A stretch of 64,000 nucleotides of DNA, from assembly GCA_029948255.1 (NCBI GenBank), contig JALIZF010001722.1:62001-126000 (forward strand), read 5' to 3'. Positions 34,634 through 47,413 of the stretch are shown here, in pieces. Positions within the stretch are counted from its first letter, which is position 1. Every line of letters starts with the position of its first letter. This DNA comes from Telmatactis stephensoni (Eukaryota > Cnidaria > Anthozoa > Actiniaria > Isophelliidae). A program made the translations under genes and the position numbers. The notes beneath the pieces were generated by a model, which was not told where the DNA came from, made no database searches, and saw only the letters and a program-made list of their open reading frames with translations.

Positions 34634-37600
34634 ATGGCTGGCTCACCTGTAAGTCCTATTCATTCATTTAATTTTTGTATTATTTATTTTTTCGTGAGAA
34701 TTTAAGTCTTAATATTGAATAAGCCGTTGGTTTTGGAGAGCTAACTAGATATACATTGAATATACATATTACATTCAAGGAGAAGAATATTACAGTATGA
34801 AGTCTGCAATAGCTTCAAATCTGCCATGCTGTGCTTAAATAGAAACTATACATGCCTCAAATTGTCGACAACTTTTTCCATTCTCTGAGGAATTTTTTAT
34901 AAAACTGAGTTACAGCACATAAGAAGAATCGAAATAACCGATTCTGCACACATAAGCTAATTTTCGGCTCTCTAAATGGACCGCAACTGAAGTGCTATTA
35001 GTCCAATACCAAAGTCAATAGTTGTTATCTAAAAATCTTTCAGTTTATATGGCGTGGTTTTTAATGGTTTTGACAGTTCCAATTTCAGTTCCAAAAAGAA
35101 AAAAGAAAAGAAAAGAAAAGAAAACAGTTCCAAATTTGCTTTTGAACCAATTTTGAGACTATTATCAACTTTTATCGCACCAAGAATCGAGTTTACTCTG
35201 TATTTCGATGCTTGCAGCGCATCAATTATGTATGAGTTTTTGATTATGCTGAGAATAAATATCTAGAAAGTGTTTTGCACATCGGCAAAAATGACATCGA
35301 CGAATGAATCCCACAAGGTCCCGAAGTTTTCTCGGTGTTTTGACTGTTTGTGCTACTTCTGTATTATTGGTTGTGTTTCATGGGCTTTTCGTTAGTAGTC
35401 AACAAGCAATAGCGATTTTATTAAGCTCCGGAAATTATAACAAATTAACTGTCAAAATAGAAACTGTTGTATTCAGTGAACCACAAAACTATCAAAATAG
35501 GGAGGTCAAGTGGAATTTGACGCATTTTTATTCTAAAAATACTTGCACTATAAGCAAGGCCATTTTGAACTAATCCATTTAATGCTTCTTACACTGCCTT
35601 TTTATTGCAAAAGGGCGGACGCCAATGACCGTATTGAGAAATCTTGATGAGAACAGCTCAGCGCGGCATATGCTCGTATATAGGCTATGTATATAGGCAA
35701 TTCTTGGATCACCTGCCGCCATGTTATGACGTCATATAGTAATACGTCATATAGTAATTCTTACTACGTCATCATTTCAGCTTTTAGCAAGTATTCTTGT
35801 TTTGACTTCAATAAGCAAAAATCACACTCTCAAGCCCAGTCCTAGCCCAACCACAGCTCAAGGCCTGGTGAGTCAATCACCCTTACAAAGCACGCTGGGA
35901 TTGCTTGTAAATATTCCTACAGCGAAAGTAAGAGTCAAGTTGTATTGTCGTACTGGGTTTCATTTGGTTGTCCTACCGGGAGGTCACGTAAAAGGCACTT
36001 TAAATTCTACTGTATCAGACATTTACGGTGAGTATATGTTCACTAGTTTATGACTTCTTGGGTACTTTGAGTAACATTCCCACAAAAGACTATCCAAGAG
36101 CTTATAAATCAATTATCGAATGGTTTTACGAATAGGACGAATATCTTACAGTCATCTGCGCTTTTCTTGGTAATGCAAGAAAGGGCTAGTATACAACATA
36201 GATAAACTACTTACAGTAAAAACAACAAACAAACAAACAAAAAAACAAAAAAACTACTTTATAAAGGGCCGGACATGCTATGCAGCCTTTTTGATTAGCT
36301 TTGCTATTAGGATGACCCTAGCTCAATATTATAGAAATACCTATACTTTTTTTGTTATAAGATGACTAATTATTTATTGTAAATTATATTTATTGTATTA
36401 TATTATTATATTTTAATTTTTGTATGAAAAAAATTTATATTGAGTGAATAAATGTGAACTGAACTGAACTGAAACTTTGCACCGTGTGCCCAAATCTGCA
36501 ACTGGTTGCACGTGGCGTTGCACTCAACAGATTCTCGAGTAGAATCGAGTTCCACGTTCAGTTGCACAAACGTAACGTACCGTATCGTACCGTAACGAAC
36601 GTATCGTTGCGCGCAGTTGTTGCAGGGGTGGACAACTGTCGGTCCAACTGCGTCCGTTGCGCGCGCAATTTCAGAAAACGTTGCATCGTTTATTTGTCCG
36701 GGGCTTAATTAGGTGTAGCAAAACGAAAAACGCGCGATAGCTAAAATACTAAGAGATTATTATCAGACCGAGGTCTGATATTTTCCCGTTCAGACCGAGC
36801 AAGTGAGGTTAATAAATCGTATATTATATGGCTTTTTGTCGTGTTGTGCACAAGTTTTCGTCGTTTTCACTTTCGAAAACCGGATAATAGAATTCACTCA
36901 GCGAATGCTCACTGTCAGACTCCTTGCCCATTGTCGAAATTTAAGAAAAGATGAAGCAGTTATCGTGATATTCTAAGGCGTTTTTCTCAAAACAAACTAA
37001 AAAATGTAGTGTTTTTGAATTTCTCGGTCCATACAAAATACGGAAGTTGGACCATTGCCATGGTAATGGTCCAAACTTCTCAAATACGCTTTTGGACAGA
37101 CCGTGCGCCAGCCAATCGGAATTCAGGAAATTATCAAGCCATATAATAAATATAACTGTCAAATAAACGTTTTTATTGATAATATTCATCGCTTGTGTTT
37201 CATATCAGGAATATTTGAGCTCCAGTCGCATGCACAGAGTATCATCAGAATGAAGAACATAGCTACTAAACGATATATTGGAATTAATAGTAAAGGACGA
37301 GTCTTTTCAACTGTAAGTGTCTATTGATTAATTACGCTATGGTTTTATCACTAGAAACTGTTATTAGGCCGTTTACTTTATATGTGAGAATGTAGGATGG
37401 GTTAGTAATTATTCCCCCCCCCCCCCCCCCCCAAATTGAAATAAAAGTGCAATTTTAACAGAACGCAATAAACAGAACTAATATCTACACCTGTAAATCC
37501 ACCGCTAGCCCAAACACATAGCACTAATTTCTCGAAAACCTTTGGTAGAACGAGTCTAGGTCACGGTGAAATGTACCTGCACGTGTCTGATTGCGCATGC

Positions 37601-38766
37601 GCAATTATTACCCAGATCGCCTTTGCAAGCTGAATAAATGACTGGTCTCCCTTGTAGTTAAAATGGTGATGTATTTGAACGTGCATTAGAGCGACAGCAG
37701 CCTCAAATCGTGCGCCGTAAAATGATTTATACGGTGTGAAGTGGTTGTAGTTCCGGGTCATCTATATAACCATCAGCTTAGGAACAAGGATGGTTAAGTA
37801 AGTTAGGATACGCCCTTCTAAACGAGAGGGTCACGATTCGACTCCCGTCTTCGTGCAATTTTAACATCCTTGACTTTCCTCTAATCTGTGTAGCTCCGTG
37901 TAGCTTTAAATGCCCGTCGGACAGAGCACTGACGGAGAGAGAGGTTAGAGGGTGCACTGTCGTACATCATTGCTTTGACTTCCCTCTAATCTGTGTAGTC
38001 CACTGTAGTTTTAAATACCCGTAGGACGGACACTAATAGAGGGAGGGGGTAGATGGAGTACTGTCTCACATCCTTGTTTTGACGTCCCTCTTATCTGCGT
38101 AGCTTGGAGTAGCTTTAAAACCCGTAGGATGGAGCACTGATGGAGAGAGGGGGTAGAGGGTGCACTGTCTCACATCCTTGTTTTGACTTCCCTCTTATCT
38201 GCATAGCTTGGAGTAGCTTTAAAACCCGTAGGATGGAGTACTCAGGGAGAGAGGGGGTAGAGGGTGCACTGTCTCACATCCTTGTTTTGACTATGGACTA
38301 CTACTGTAGGGAGGGGTAGGTGGTGCACATTAATTCTGCCCTCTGGAACATCACTTTGAGTGAAGGGCACGAAATTATATAATACATGGTCTTCCGACGT
38401 CTAGTTACAAAAGAACAAAGATACCATACTTTACATTTACATATTATCAATTCTTTTCGCTTTCGCTTGCAGACAACGCCAAGCAATGAAACACTACTCA
38501 AGGAAACTCATCATGAGAACTATTTTCATTCCTTTCGTTCCAACATCTACAAAAGCAAGTATCTTAACATGGACAAGTATTGGTATCTGGCTATAAAGCA
38601 AAATGGAAAAATGAAAAATGCCAGAAGAGTTTTACCTAATCGACATAAATCGTTTCATTTTCTGACTCTAGAGGATATAACTCCCAGTCAACACAACGCA
38701 AGACAAAGACTTGAAAACAGTAAACTAAGAGAACTTATAGAGAAACTTTTAAAGTCGAAAACCTGA
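34634..38766 (+). CDS. Secreted fibroblast growth factor, 4 coding exons, 219 aa
   Basis: A secreted ligand for FGF receptor tyrosine kinases, using heparan sulphate as co-factor. Exons: 34634-34648 (MAGSP), 35781-36027, 37209-37312, 38473-38766. Donors CCT/gtaagt, ACG/gtgagt and ACT/gtaagt and acceptors ttcag, tcag and gcag give phases 0, 1, 0. The joined N-terminus MAGSPLLASILVLTSIS is a good signal peptide, though split by an intron after five codons. The beta-trefoil core runs from about residue 55: LYCRTGFHLVVLPGGHVKGT, then ATKRYIGINSKGRVFS, then the strands with WYLAIKQNGK and HFLTLE. NHT and NST are potential N-glycosylation sites. The middle exon is 104 nt, the usual length in this family as I recall. 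The C-terminus is basic. The first exon is the least certain: an alternative hydrophobic start lies at 35304. The subfamily is not assigned. Confidence 0.9.
35727..35772. promoter_or_regulatory. Cluster of CRE/ATF-like sites in FGF intron 1
   Basis: A full palindromic TGACGTCA at 35727-35734 is followed by two TACGTCAT-type half sites within a repeated ATACGTCATATAGTAAT unit, ending just before the exon-2 acceptor. Could bind CREB/ATF proteins, or be a small tandem repeat only. Confidence 0.35.
37412..37432. repeat. Poly(C) run in FGF intron 3
   Basis: About 20 consecutive C. Length is likely unreliable in any assembly. Confidence 0.85.
37793..38285. repeat. tRNA-like head plus 100-105-bp tandem repeat in FGF intron 3
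   Basis: A tRNA-like segment (37793-37855: GGTTAAGTAAGTTAGGA, then B-box-like GATTCGACTCCCG) leads into about four units whose CATCCTTG/CATCATTG marker starts at 37865, 37965, 38069, 38173 and 38278. Units share TAGCTTTAAA, CCCGTAGGA and GAGGGTGCACTGT. Probably a SINE whose body expanded in tandem. It lies about 190 bp upstream of the last FGF exon. Confidence 0.7.
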
Positions 38767-41700
38767 TGGATATTCACAGAGAGTTGAAATTGGCATCGGT
38801 AAACTACAGGGTCCCTGAAGCTGTACAGGGCTGATCTTCACTTGTGCATGAATTCGTGTGCATTCATCTGAGGTTAATCCACTGGTCAGTTACCAGTGAC
38901 GAACCATTTCCGACGAGATTACGAAGTGTTTTCAAGGTACAAGTGACTTCCGACAAGATTACGAACGTGTTAGGAAAATATGAATGACTTTTGACGCGAT
39001 TATGCGATTATACTAGCTTTGCTACATGGCCAGAAGCCCTGTTTCTGCCATGATAAATTCAATATTCTTTACAAAAATATATTTTGTACATCAAAATTTT
39101 GTTATATAACTACAGTGGAATTTTATTCTTTGAATCAAGAAAATCAATGTCCCTTATATCAAAGGTCTCGCTTACACAGCTGTTTTTGTTTTACGATTAG
39201 TTGAGTGGCCACTTTTTAAAAGCATTTTTACTGATGACAATTCCAAAATTTCACTAACTAAAGAACGACAAAACACATATTTCTGTCGTTCTTAGTGAAA
39301 TCTTGTTCTAAAGCCAATCTTTTGACAATTCCAAAATTCCAAAATGTGCGTAAAGATAGCCGCGACGTTTGCGTCAATAAATCTTAAACTCGTAGATTGC
39401 AAATTGTTTCGAGCGCGAGTAGATAGAGTCGCATTGGAAATGGTCGCACGAGTCGCGTGACAAAGTCAACTGTGTAAACGAGTCTAGTTTAAAGGCTAAC
39501 TTAAAACAGAAATAATATTTTGAATAGTGTATATGGAAAGAAGGCAAAGTCAATGTTGTTAAACGTTTAGAGAAATTAGAGAAACATCATTTAGCTTCAG
39601 CAATTTTTATTGTTTTCACCAAGAGACCATAATACTAAGAGAGCGAATTTCAGTATTGATGTCTGTGCGATGTTCGCGGCGACTAAGGCTATTTTTAGTA
39701 ACTTCGCCATCGCGCGCGCAAGGCTCTCAAACGATAGAAATCAAATGCCGAAAGCGAACGGGCCAGTCCGCGTGTACGTCAAAAATCAAATTCTACTGTT
39801 CGAGATTCTGTTCGGCCTTGCTTGCGCGCAATGGCGTTATTACTTAAAAGAAGACGCTATAATAGCGTTCACTTGGGCAAAACGAGGAAGCTCGAGTAAC
39901 AAAGCTTGCTTGCAAAGGCCACTTGGGTAGTTTTGCACACCTGCATGCTGGGTCTACGACAGGTAGCTCGGTTATTACGGAAAAATATCAGACCGAGGTC
40001 TTGACAGTGCGGACCAAGCCCGTAGGGCTTTAATTAATAAAGAAAGTACATTTAAGTCTCAGCTGGATTTGTATGGGTTCCTTACACGCGTGTAGAAACA
40101 ACAAACTCATCACAAACTTGTATGAATTTACCAATTTTAAAGTTGTTTAAAGTACTAAACTTTACTGACGCTTTAAGTCTTCAAACGTGCCTCAAGATTG
40201 TTCTTGAAATGGGAAATCAGTTTTGATGATCATCAAACCCGTAAAATCCATGAACAGTCATTGGCGTAACTTTTTGACTTTGCAAAGAACCTTTATGCAC
40301 TTAGAAATGTTCACGGAAATTTATTTATTCTTTCCTCTGTTTATTTATGAAATCATTCATACTGGACTTTGATTGGTTCTCCTATTTCCCTAAAGGTTTG
40401 GAATAGTTCCTATTAGCATCACAATGAAACTTCGCCGAATAGACTACCCCGATTAGTCATTAAAAACATTAAGTGTCTAGGTAGCGCAGTGGTCTAAGGT
40501 GATATCTAAAGGTATGGATTAGGGTCCGGATATCAGTCTCCCTCCCTGGCCTTCGGGCTAAGTCAACTGTAATATGTAGCACCGGGATAGCGTGGATGTG
40601 GCCGAAATCTTCATCCGTAACGTAAGTCGATTCGATGTCTCAGCTTCTATGAATGTGTCGGGAGAATCGTCCCAAATTTCATTTTTAGCTTTTTCCTATT
40701 TTTTCAATTATCTAGTTATTCTTTTCCCATATTTCCGGGGGGTCCGATGTAAGGGTTGTAGGTTCGAGCCCTGTGTAGGTCGGAATATTTTTCTTTTTTC
40801 CCCTTTTGTCCTTCCTTTTTACTCTCTTTTTCTCTTTTTCGGTTTCTTAATACTTAGATTTTAGCATTTTCTGAAATTTTGATATTTTTGCAATCTGTTC
40901 TAATATAAATATTAAATTAATTGCATCATTATTAATTTATTCAATTTGTATTTTTTATTTCTTGAATATGTTACCGATTTTTACTTGACTGGTTTGTATG
41001 GTAAACGTGTTTCGTGAGAGATTTTAATAATCTTCTTTGTTCTTAACTTTAATAGCAATCAGTCCTCATATTCCTGCATGTTAATATAGTGCCCTGTCAA
41101 TTTAATCTCTTTTGAGTAAATTAAAGGATACATTTTGTCTTCTTCTTATCGAGCCTCACCTTGTTCTATGAGCTAGCGAACGAACGAATGAATGAAAGCA
41201 TGAATCAACTGAATGAATGACTATGCCGAAAGCAAAAGGTCCTGTGCGCGCGCACGTCAAAAATCAAATTCTACTGTTTGAGAGCCTTGCGCGCGCGATG
41301 GCGAAGTTACTAAGAATAGCCTTAGCTACCACGAACATCGCACAGACACCAATACTGAGTTTCGCTCTCTATTATGGTCTCTTGTTTTCACATAACATTT
41401 GCAAAGCCGATGAATGATATCTATAATTATTTTGCTAAAATGCTTGGTAAATTGCATGCAATGCTATTAATAATAAATAGTTACTTTAATATCATAATTG
41501 TTATATTTCGCGCGCCGATTGGTCGAAAACCGTGTGTGATTACATTAGGCACGCATACATGACGTCATAGATACTACTTTATAGTATCTTACGCGCGCTC
41601 TGATTGGTAATTGAAATGTTTCAATGAATATTATGTCAAACAAACTAAAATTCCATTGTTCCGTGGGTCTGTACTCTAACAGATGCACAGAGGACCTAAA

Positions 41701-42994
41701 ATGTGGTGAGACCAACAGTTCTCGCACGGAAAAATGGAATCGTTTTCTTAAACCTATAGCTTCTATTACAATTACTCTCCAATGACTCTGAACGAGAGTT
41801 TCAGATTGATGCTAATGCGTACATTTCTGTACATCCTTTACAGTTTAGCTAACCTCGAATCAAAACCTTTTTTTCACAGTGGTTAGAGTGCATGTAGCTG
41901 CAATATCAGCTATTAGAATACACGTGGTTAAATTGTGTTTATAAGATAAATGGAATGAATTATTGGTAGTATCGTATCCCTTTAATATTTTGTGTTAATT
42001 AAAGAATCATTTTGTAGCCCTTTGACCATGAATCTGCCGGTGTCTTTAGAAGTAAAACCTTGCAATTGAACCTTTTTAGTGAGAATGCGTGATGGTCAAA
42101 GATACTACGATACTCGTATTAGCGAGCAATAAAATACATATTCTCAGGAACACAGCAATAGATCTTTCCCATTTTTTAGACCAGGAATCTTTCCCATTTT
42201 TTACACCAGGAAAAAAAAAGAAAAGACAGAGCGAAAAAATGTAACTTAACATGAAAGTAAAAAGATACAACAAAAACAAAAACAAAACGCTGGACTATCT
42301 AAAGCCTTGTTTTTTACGCAAAATAGTGCCTAGGCTCCAAATGACCTTCGCAATCTTGGGAGAAAGCCATTCGCGGTCTCCCTCTCATATACAGCTGCTG
42401 ATTCAGTCTACATGCATTACCAAAACTGATAGACAAGACAGCTAGACAGTATAGCCACCTCTAGAATTCAACAGCTTTTTATAGTTTGATCATTAGACCT
42501 AAGTTTTCACATTCAACTTATAGTGCCCCTAACCCCTAATTCAAATTTTTATAATCGATCGTTTCTTCATTAACGGAAAAGGTTTATGGTTTCATATTTC
42601 TGGATGTAGACATTGTCTTTCCGAGATTTAAGCACTTCTGAAAGTGCAAATTAAGTTACGTCAACCCTTGAAATATTAGATAAAACACTATGTAGATATA
42701 ATTTCTTACTAATTTCCTATTTGCAAAACATTTTCATTGCTAAAATACAGAGTAAGGTGCATTTCAAATGCACTTGTTACAAATTAGAAACAAAATTTGG
42801 CAAATTCATGGGTTGACTTCAGCTCATTTGTGTTTTTTTCCGATTTAAAATGCTTAGAATTAGTCACAAAATAGACATCCTTATTCAAGAATATTAACCC
42901 ATCCAGGCCAGCCTAAGTATTAATTCACGAAGAAATGATTAATTTGATTTGTAAACTTCAAATTCAGAGTTATGGGAACCTTAAATGTTGCCCT
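38767..42994. other. Spacer between the FGF and DEG/ENaC genes
   Basis: Convergent 3' ends (FGF plus, channel minus). AATAAA at 39376-39381 is a possible FGF poly(A) signal about 600 bases past the stop. A 1.8-kb inverted-repeat element occupies 39615-41395. No further gene is seen. Confidence 0.5.
39615..41395. mobile_element. 1.8-kb element with long inverted ends
   Basis: The left end from ACCAAGAGACCATAATACTA (39616), through TGTCTGTGCGATGTTCG and CCATCGCGCGCGCAAGGCTC (about 39710), is inverted at the right (about 41281-41395). Unusually, a second segment (ATGCCGAAAGC to CAAATTCTACTGTT) is present as a direct repeat next to both ends, at about 39745-39800 and 41222-41277. Internal sequence has no coding domain, but a B-box-like GGTTCGAGCCC lies at 40761 and a tRNA-like GTAGCGCAGTGGTCTAAGG at about 40482. 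Confidence 0.6.
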
Positions 42995-45900
42995 TCATGT
43001 GTTTTCGATGCTAACAACTCGATTCTTGTTCATTTTCATCCACAACCATGACAGCAATAGATCACCAAATTCGCCTAACGTTAAAAGGCTGCAGCCAAGA
43101 CACAACCCAAGCAATTCCACCCACAGCGCCTAAAAGAGAAGCGTCGTTATTTGTTATCCATATTTTAAAATTACAACTAAGAAGTGGTTATTTCCAAGAG
43201 TCGTTATATAGATAGATCCTTGGAAATTCTGTTATAGCCAGTTCATTCAACACGGGTGAAAAAACGCATTGCGCATGCTCAAAAATTCAGCGGGAATTCG
43301 TGGACGCGTTCGTGTTTACAAACAAAAGTACCGAGTACCGTCTATTCAACTGTCGTGTAAGAGAACAACTAAAGTGGTGTTTTAGGAAATAAATATCTAC
43401 TACCTTTTCACGGAAAGCCATAACTTTCAAGATTTAATTATTTAAAATTTCCGAATATGCAAAAAGTGTTTTTCACCCATGTCAGTTCATTCACACTTAT
43501 CTTCGTTCGTTTGTCGTTCGTTCGTTTGTTGTTCGTTCGTTCGTTTGTCGTTCGTTCGTTCAGTGTTGTTCGTTCGTTCGTTTGTCGTTCGTTCGTTTGT
43601 TGTTCGTTCGTTCGTTTGTCGTTCGTTCGTTCGTTTGTTCGTTGCACATTTATCGATCCCCAACCCATACAGTACATGTAGTATTTCTACACTCACCAAA
43701 AAAATCCTCGTTGTCGAAAACTGGAACTTCTTCACGTATGTATTCTTCCAAAGTTTCAAAAAACACCTCAACACTTGCAAGTGGAATGGAACTGCACAAA
43801 ATCAAACATCATTTAAAACTCAGGAGGTTTTGGACCGTTCTCAGTTAGGGTTTCCTGTTTTCACCCTGCTCAAAAGTAGGCTTAATAATAATAAGAAAAA
43901 AATCTTAAAAAAAAGAAATGTAAAATAATTTCTTGGGACTTGCGCGTTATCCCGCGAAATCTCGCGCATGCGCAGTCTTTTGGGCGCGGTTTCAATATCG
44001 ATGGGATTTTATTGGGCTAATTGACGATAAAAATCATTAATTAAACAATTCACGCGACAACATTATTTAGAAGCAGCAACAGTAATGAGAACGAGCTAGG
44101 CTTGGACAGTGCTTATTGACTCAACTGTAACCACAGCCAACCCAAGCTCTACACTAGAATTCGTATCTAGGCTTCCTCGGCTAAAAAACATTTGACCATG
44201 GTGTTGAGTTCGGGTTGCCTGTGCTGTAACTAAGGAAGTCTATTTTACCTCTTTTGGGCTTTCACCAGGTGTTTTTCAATCTTTCCAAAGAGGACTGGGT
44301 TGCTGTGTTTGAAATTGTGAATATCGTCCCAAAAGTGTTGCGAAGGATAGGTAGAGGTGGACTTTGTTGTCCTGTATAATACTTCCTTACATGGAACAGG
44401 ACAGTCTTTACATTGCCTAAAAGTTGATGTTTTATCTACAGAAGTGTAGAAAGCGCAAACGAAAGTTTAGACTATATATGAAGTTGTTGTGGCTCGTGTG
44501 GGCTTCCTGTGGGTTTACTATTGGTCCTGTTTTTTTGTCGAAATGCTATAGGTTTCAAGATGGTGGACAATATGTTTCCTCGCTACAGTACCTGCATGTT
44601 TTGATTGATATTTTCGACAGTTAAGGCTCTAAATTGAAGGAAAAGCAACAAAGGTTTCTTTTGTACTAACAGATCTCGTCCATTCATAAGCGCACAAAAC
44701 AATAACCAATCAAGAGAGCATAAATAAGAGAGGGAAACTTGTGATGGGGCGCGCGCCGTGATGATTCCCATCTATTTTTAGTAACCGGATGCAGTTTAAT
44801 TTTCGTCTTACCCTACTCCCGTACGTCGAAAAATTGAACGAGTGGTATTTCGCGATTTGAGCTTCATAAAATCACACAATCGATACCAAATTTATTCTAG
44901 ATTCCACGAAAAAGCCATCTCATGTCCAATTAATAACATACATCAAAAAATTAGAAAAACAAACGAGTTTGCGCTCGATGACGTGTGATGCGTGAGCAGC
45001 GCGCGCATTTCCGCTAAAATTTCTTTAAAACACTACAAAATCCTCGATGTTTTTGCCTTTTTCTCATCAAAATCGTTCCTTTGTGATCAGAAAGTACACA
45101 CTTTTGATAGTAGATAATATGAACAAGAGCAGAACTAAGATAACTTTGATTTTAATGCTGTTTTTGAAAACTCAAATCTACACTAAACGGTTCTCTGGGT
45201 CCGGAAGTGTCAAATTATGACGCACGGGAGTAGGGTAAGACGAAAATCAAACTGCATCCGGTTACCACAGGGCCCCCTATTCAAACAGAATTTTTTTTAT
45301 AAAAGGTAATAAAAATGTTTAGTCTTGTTATTTGCGCGTGCATGTGTAATATTCTACTTGGGCTTCCTGTGGAAAGAGCGCGTGCTCTGCTTTTTATAAA
45401 TTCTGTTGTCAAGGCAAATGGCGCACAAAAACATCAACGGTCCCTAGCTTGCTAGGCGCCTTACAACATTTTCCTGTGACATGTCACAGGAAAGTTACAC
45501 AGGATACCCACGAAGCCTGCGCACGGTGAAGCATCACAGGAAGCCCAATGCAAAAATAATATCCCACATATGCGCGCGCGCAAAAGACTAAAACATTTAT
45601 GAATGATTAGGGGGCCCTGTGCGGTTACTAAAAATAGCACAGATGGGAATCATCACGGCGCGCGCCCCATTAACAAGTTTCCCTCTCTTATTTATGCTCT
45701 CTTGAACCAATATAAGAGACGCTTCCAGTTTGTCATGTTTCCCACAAAACAAATTTGCTTTATTAAAGCTTAGAAAAGCTCTCATGAAGAAGGAATCAAA
45801 CATTAAATAAAATAGAAAAAAAGCTTTTGAAGTTATGTTTAACCAATGAATTGGACTGTTCAAGCAATACAATATCACAATTAACAACTTTCTGCATTCT

Positions 45901-47359
45901 TAAGGTGGTGTTACACGGGACGATTTTTTAACGACGATTTTCAGCGCAACGGCGTTGAGTTAAAAATATTTCTCGTGTAACATGACACTTGGAACAATTT
46001 TCCTTACACTTTTCGTTTCGGCAACGCGTTGCGAGTTTTTGAATCCAAGTCAGAAACTCGCAACGCAAAATATTGCAAGTTGTTGCAACGTTGTGAGGAA
46101 AATCGTCGTTAAAAATCGTCTCGTGTAACACCGCCTTTAAATTCGTCGTTTGGTTGCCTAATTCCTACTCGGACCATTATTTAAATCCAATCTTTTATAA
46201 GGGGAAGGAGGTCAGAATTGCTCCTATATTTTTCCATCATAACATATTGGTGAATGTTGGATGAATAAAATAATTATTAATAAAATAGATGTAAAAAATT
46301 ATAACGAGTGACTTATAATAAACTAGGAGAGCACTGGATCAATCAATCAATTAATCAATCAATCAATCAATTAATCAATCAATCAATCACCCTATCAATC
46401 GGTCAGTCAATTAATCAATCACTAAGCCAATCGATCGATCGATCAATCAATTAATCAGTCAATCAATCAATCAATCAATCAATCAATTAATCAGTCAATC
46501 AATCAATCAATCAATAAGAGGATTCAGGATTAATTAATTAATTGACGAATTGATTGATTAATTAATTGATCAACTTTGTAAATGATAATCAAAAGTTTCA
46601 AAAATGAACTTACACCATTGCAGAATGCAAGTGCTGACGCTTTTATTGGCAACGTTACACATAGACGATGAATCGCCTAAAATACAAGAAACAAACAAAC
46701 AAACAAGCAAAAGAAAAAAACTCTGGTAAGTTCAAAACTTGAAGAAAAGATAAAAACAAACTGCGTTGGATCATTATATTATGTAAATATCTACTACAAT
46801 TACCTTTGGTATCCAGCAGCTGGCATTTACATTGTTCTTGGAGTTTTTTCATGTGGCATTGAAGCAAACAGACAGAATGGGAAGGAACGGTTGTACTGTC
46901 ATCGTGTTCTTCGCAGCTGATTCTAGCATCGGGCTTTGGCATTCTCTTATACTGCAACATAAAATCAGTAGAAATTAAGAATAGATCCATTCAGGTCGTT
47001 CAAATTGCCGATATTAATATCTTTGGCAGTGGTCGATTGAGATAAAACATACACCCAGGCATTGCCCGGGGAATTGCAGACAGCAGCCTTCTTCTTCCAG
47101 GTTTTATGGTGCATGTTTGGCACTTAACGAGCAAGACTTGTTGGGTTTACCTTCGCGTTGAGACCGCAGCGCCAGACATAAAAAATGCAATTGATTATAG
47201 GTTTTGTGACGTGAGTCTTACACAAAAAAGGCCACAAAGACTAATTAGTATAAACAGCCTGTGTCACAATAATTAACAAAAATAACGAGAATTAGGAATG
47301 ACAAGGACAATAAGCTAGCTGCTCTTCTTTTTGTCATGGTCTAAAATTAAAGATTCTCT

Positions 47360-47413
<54 letters not shown>

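Noticed and set aside
35304..35573. 89-residue frame with a signal-peptide-like start
   Set aside because: No good donor joins it in frame to the FGF second exon; the MAGSP exon fits better. Kept as an alternative in the FGF entry.
43438..43928. Several frames of RSFV / TNER repeats on both strands
   Set aside because: The GTTCGTTC minisatellite gives open frames in every register.
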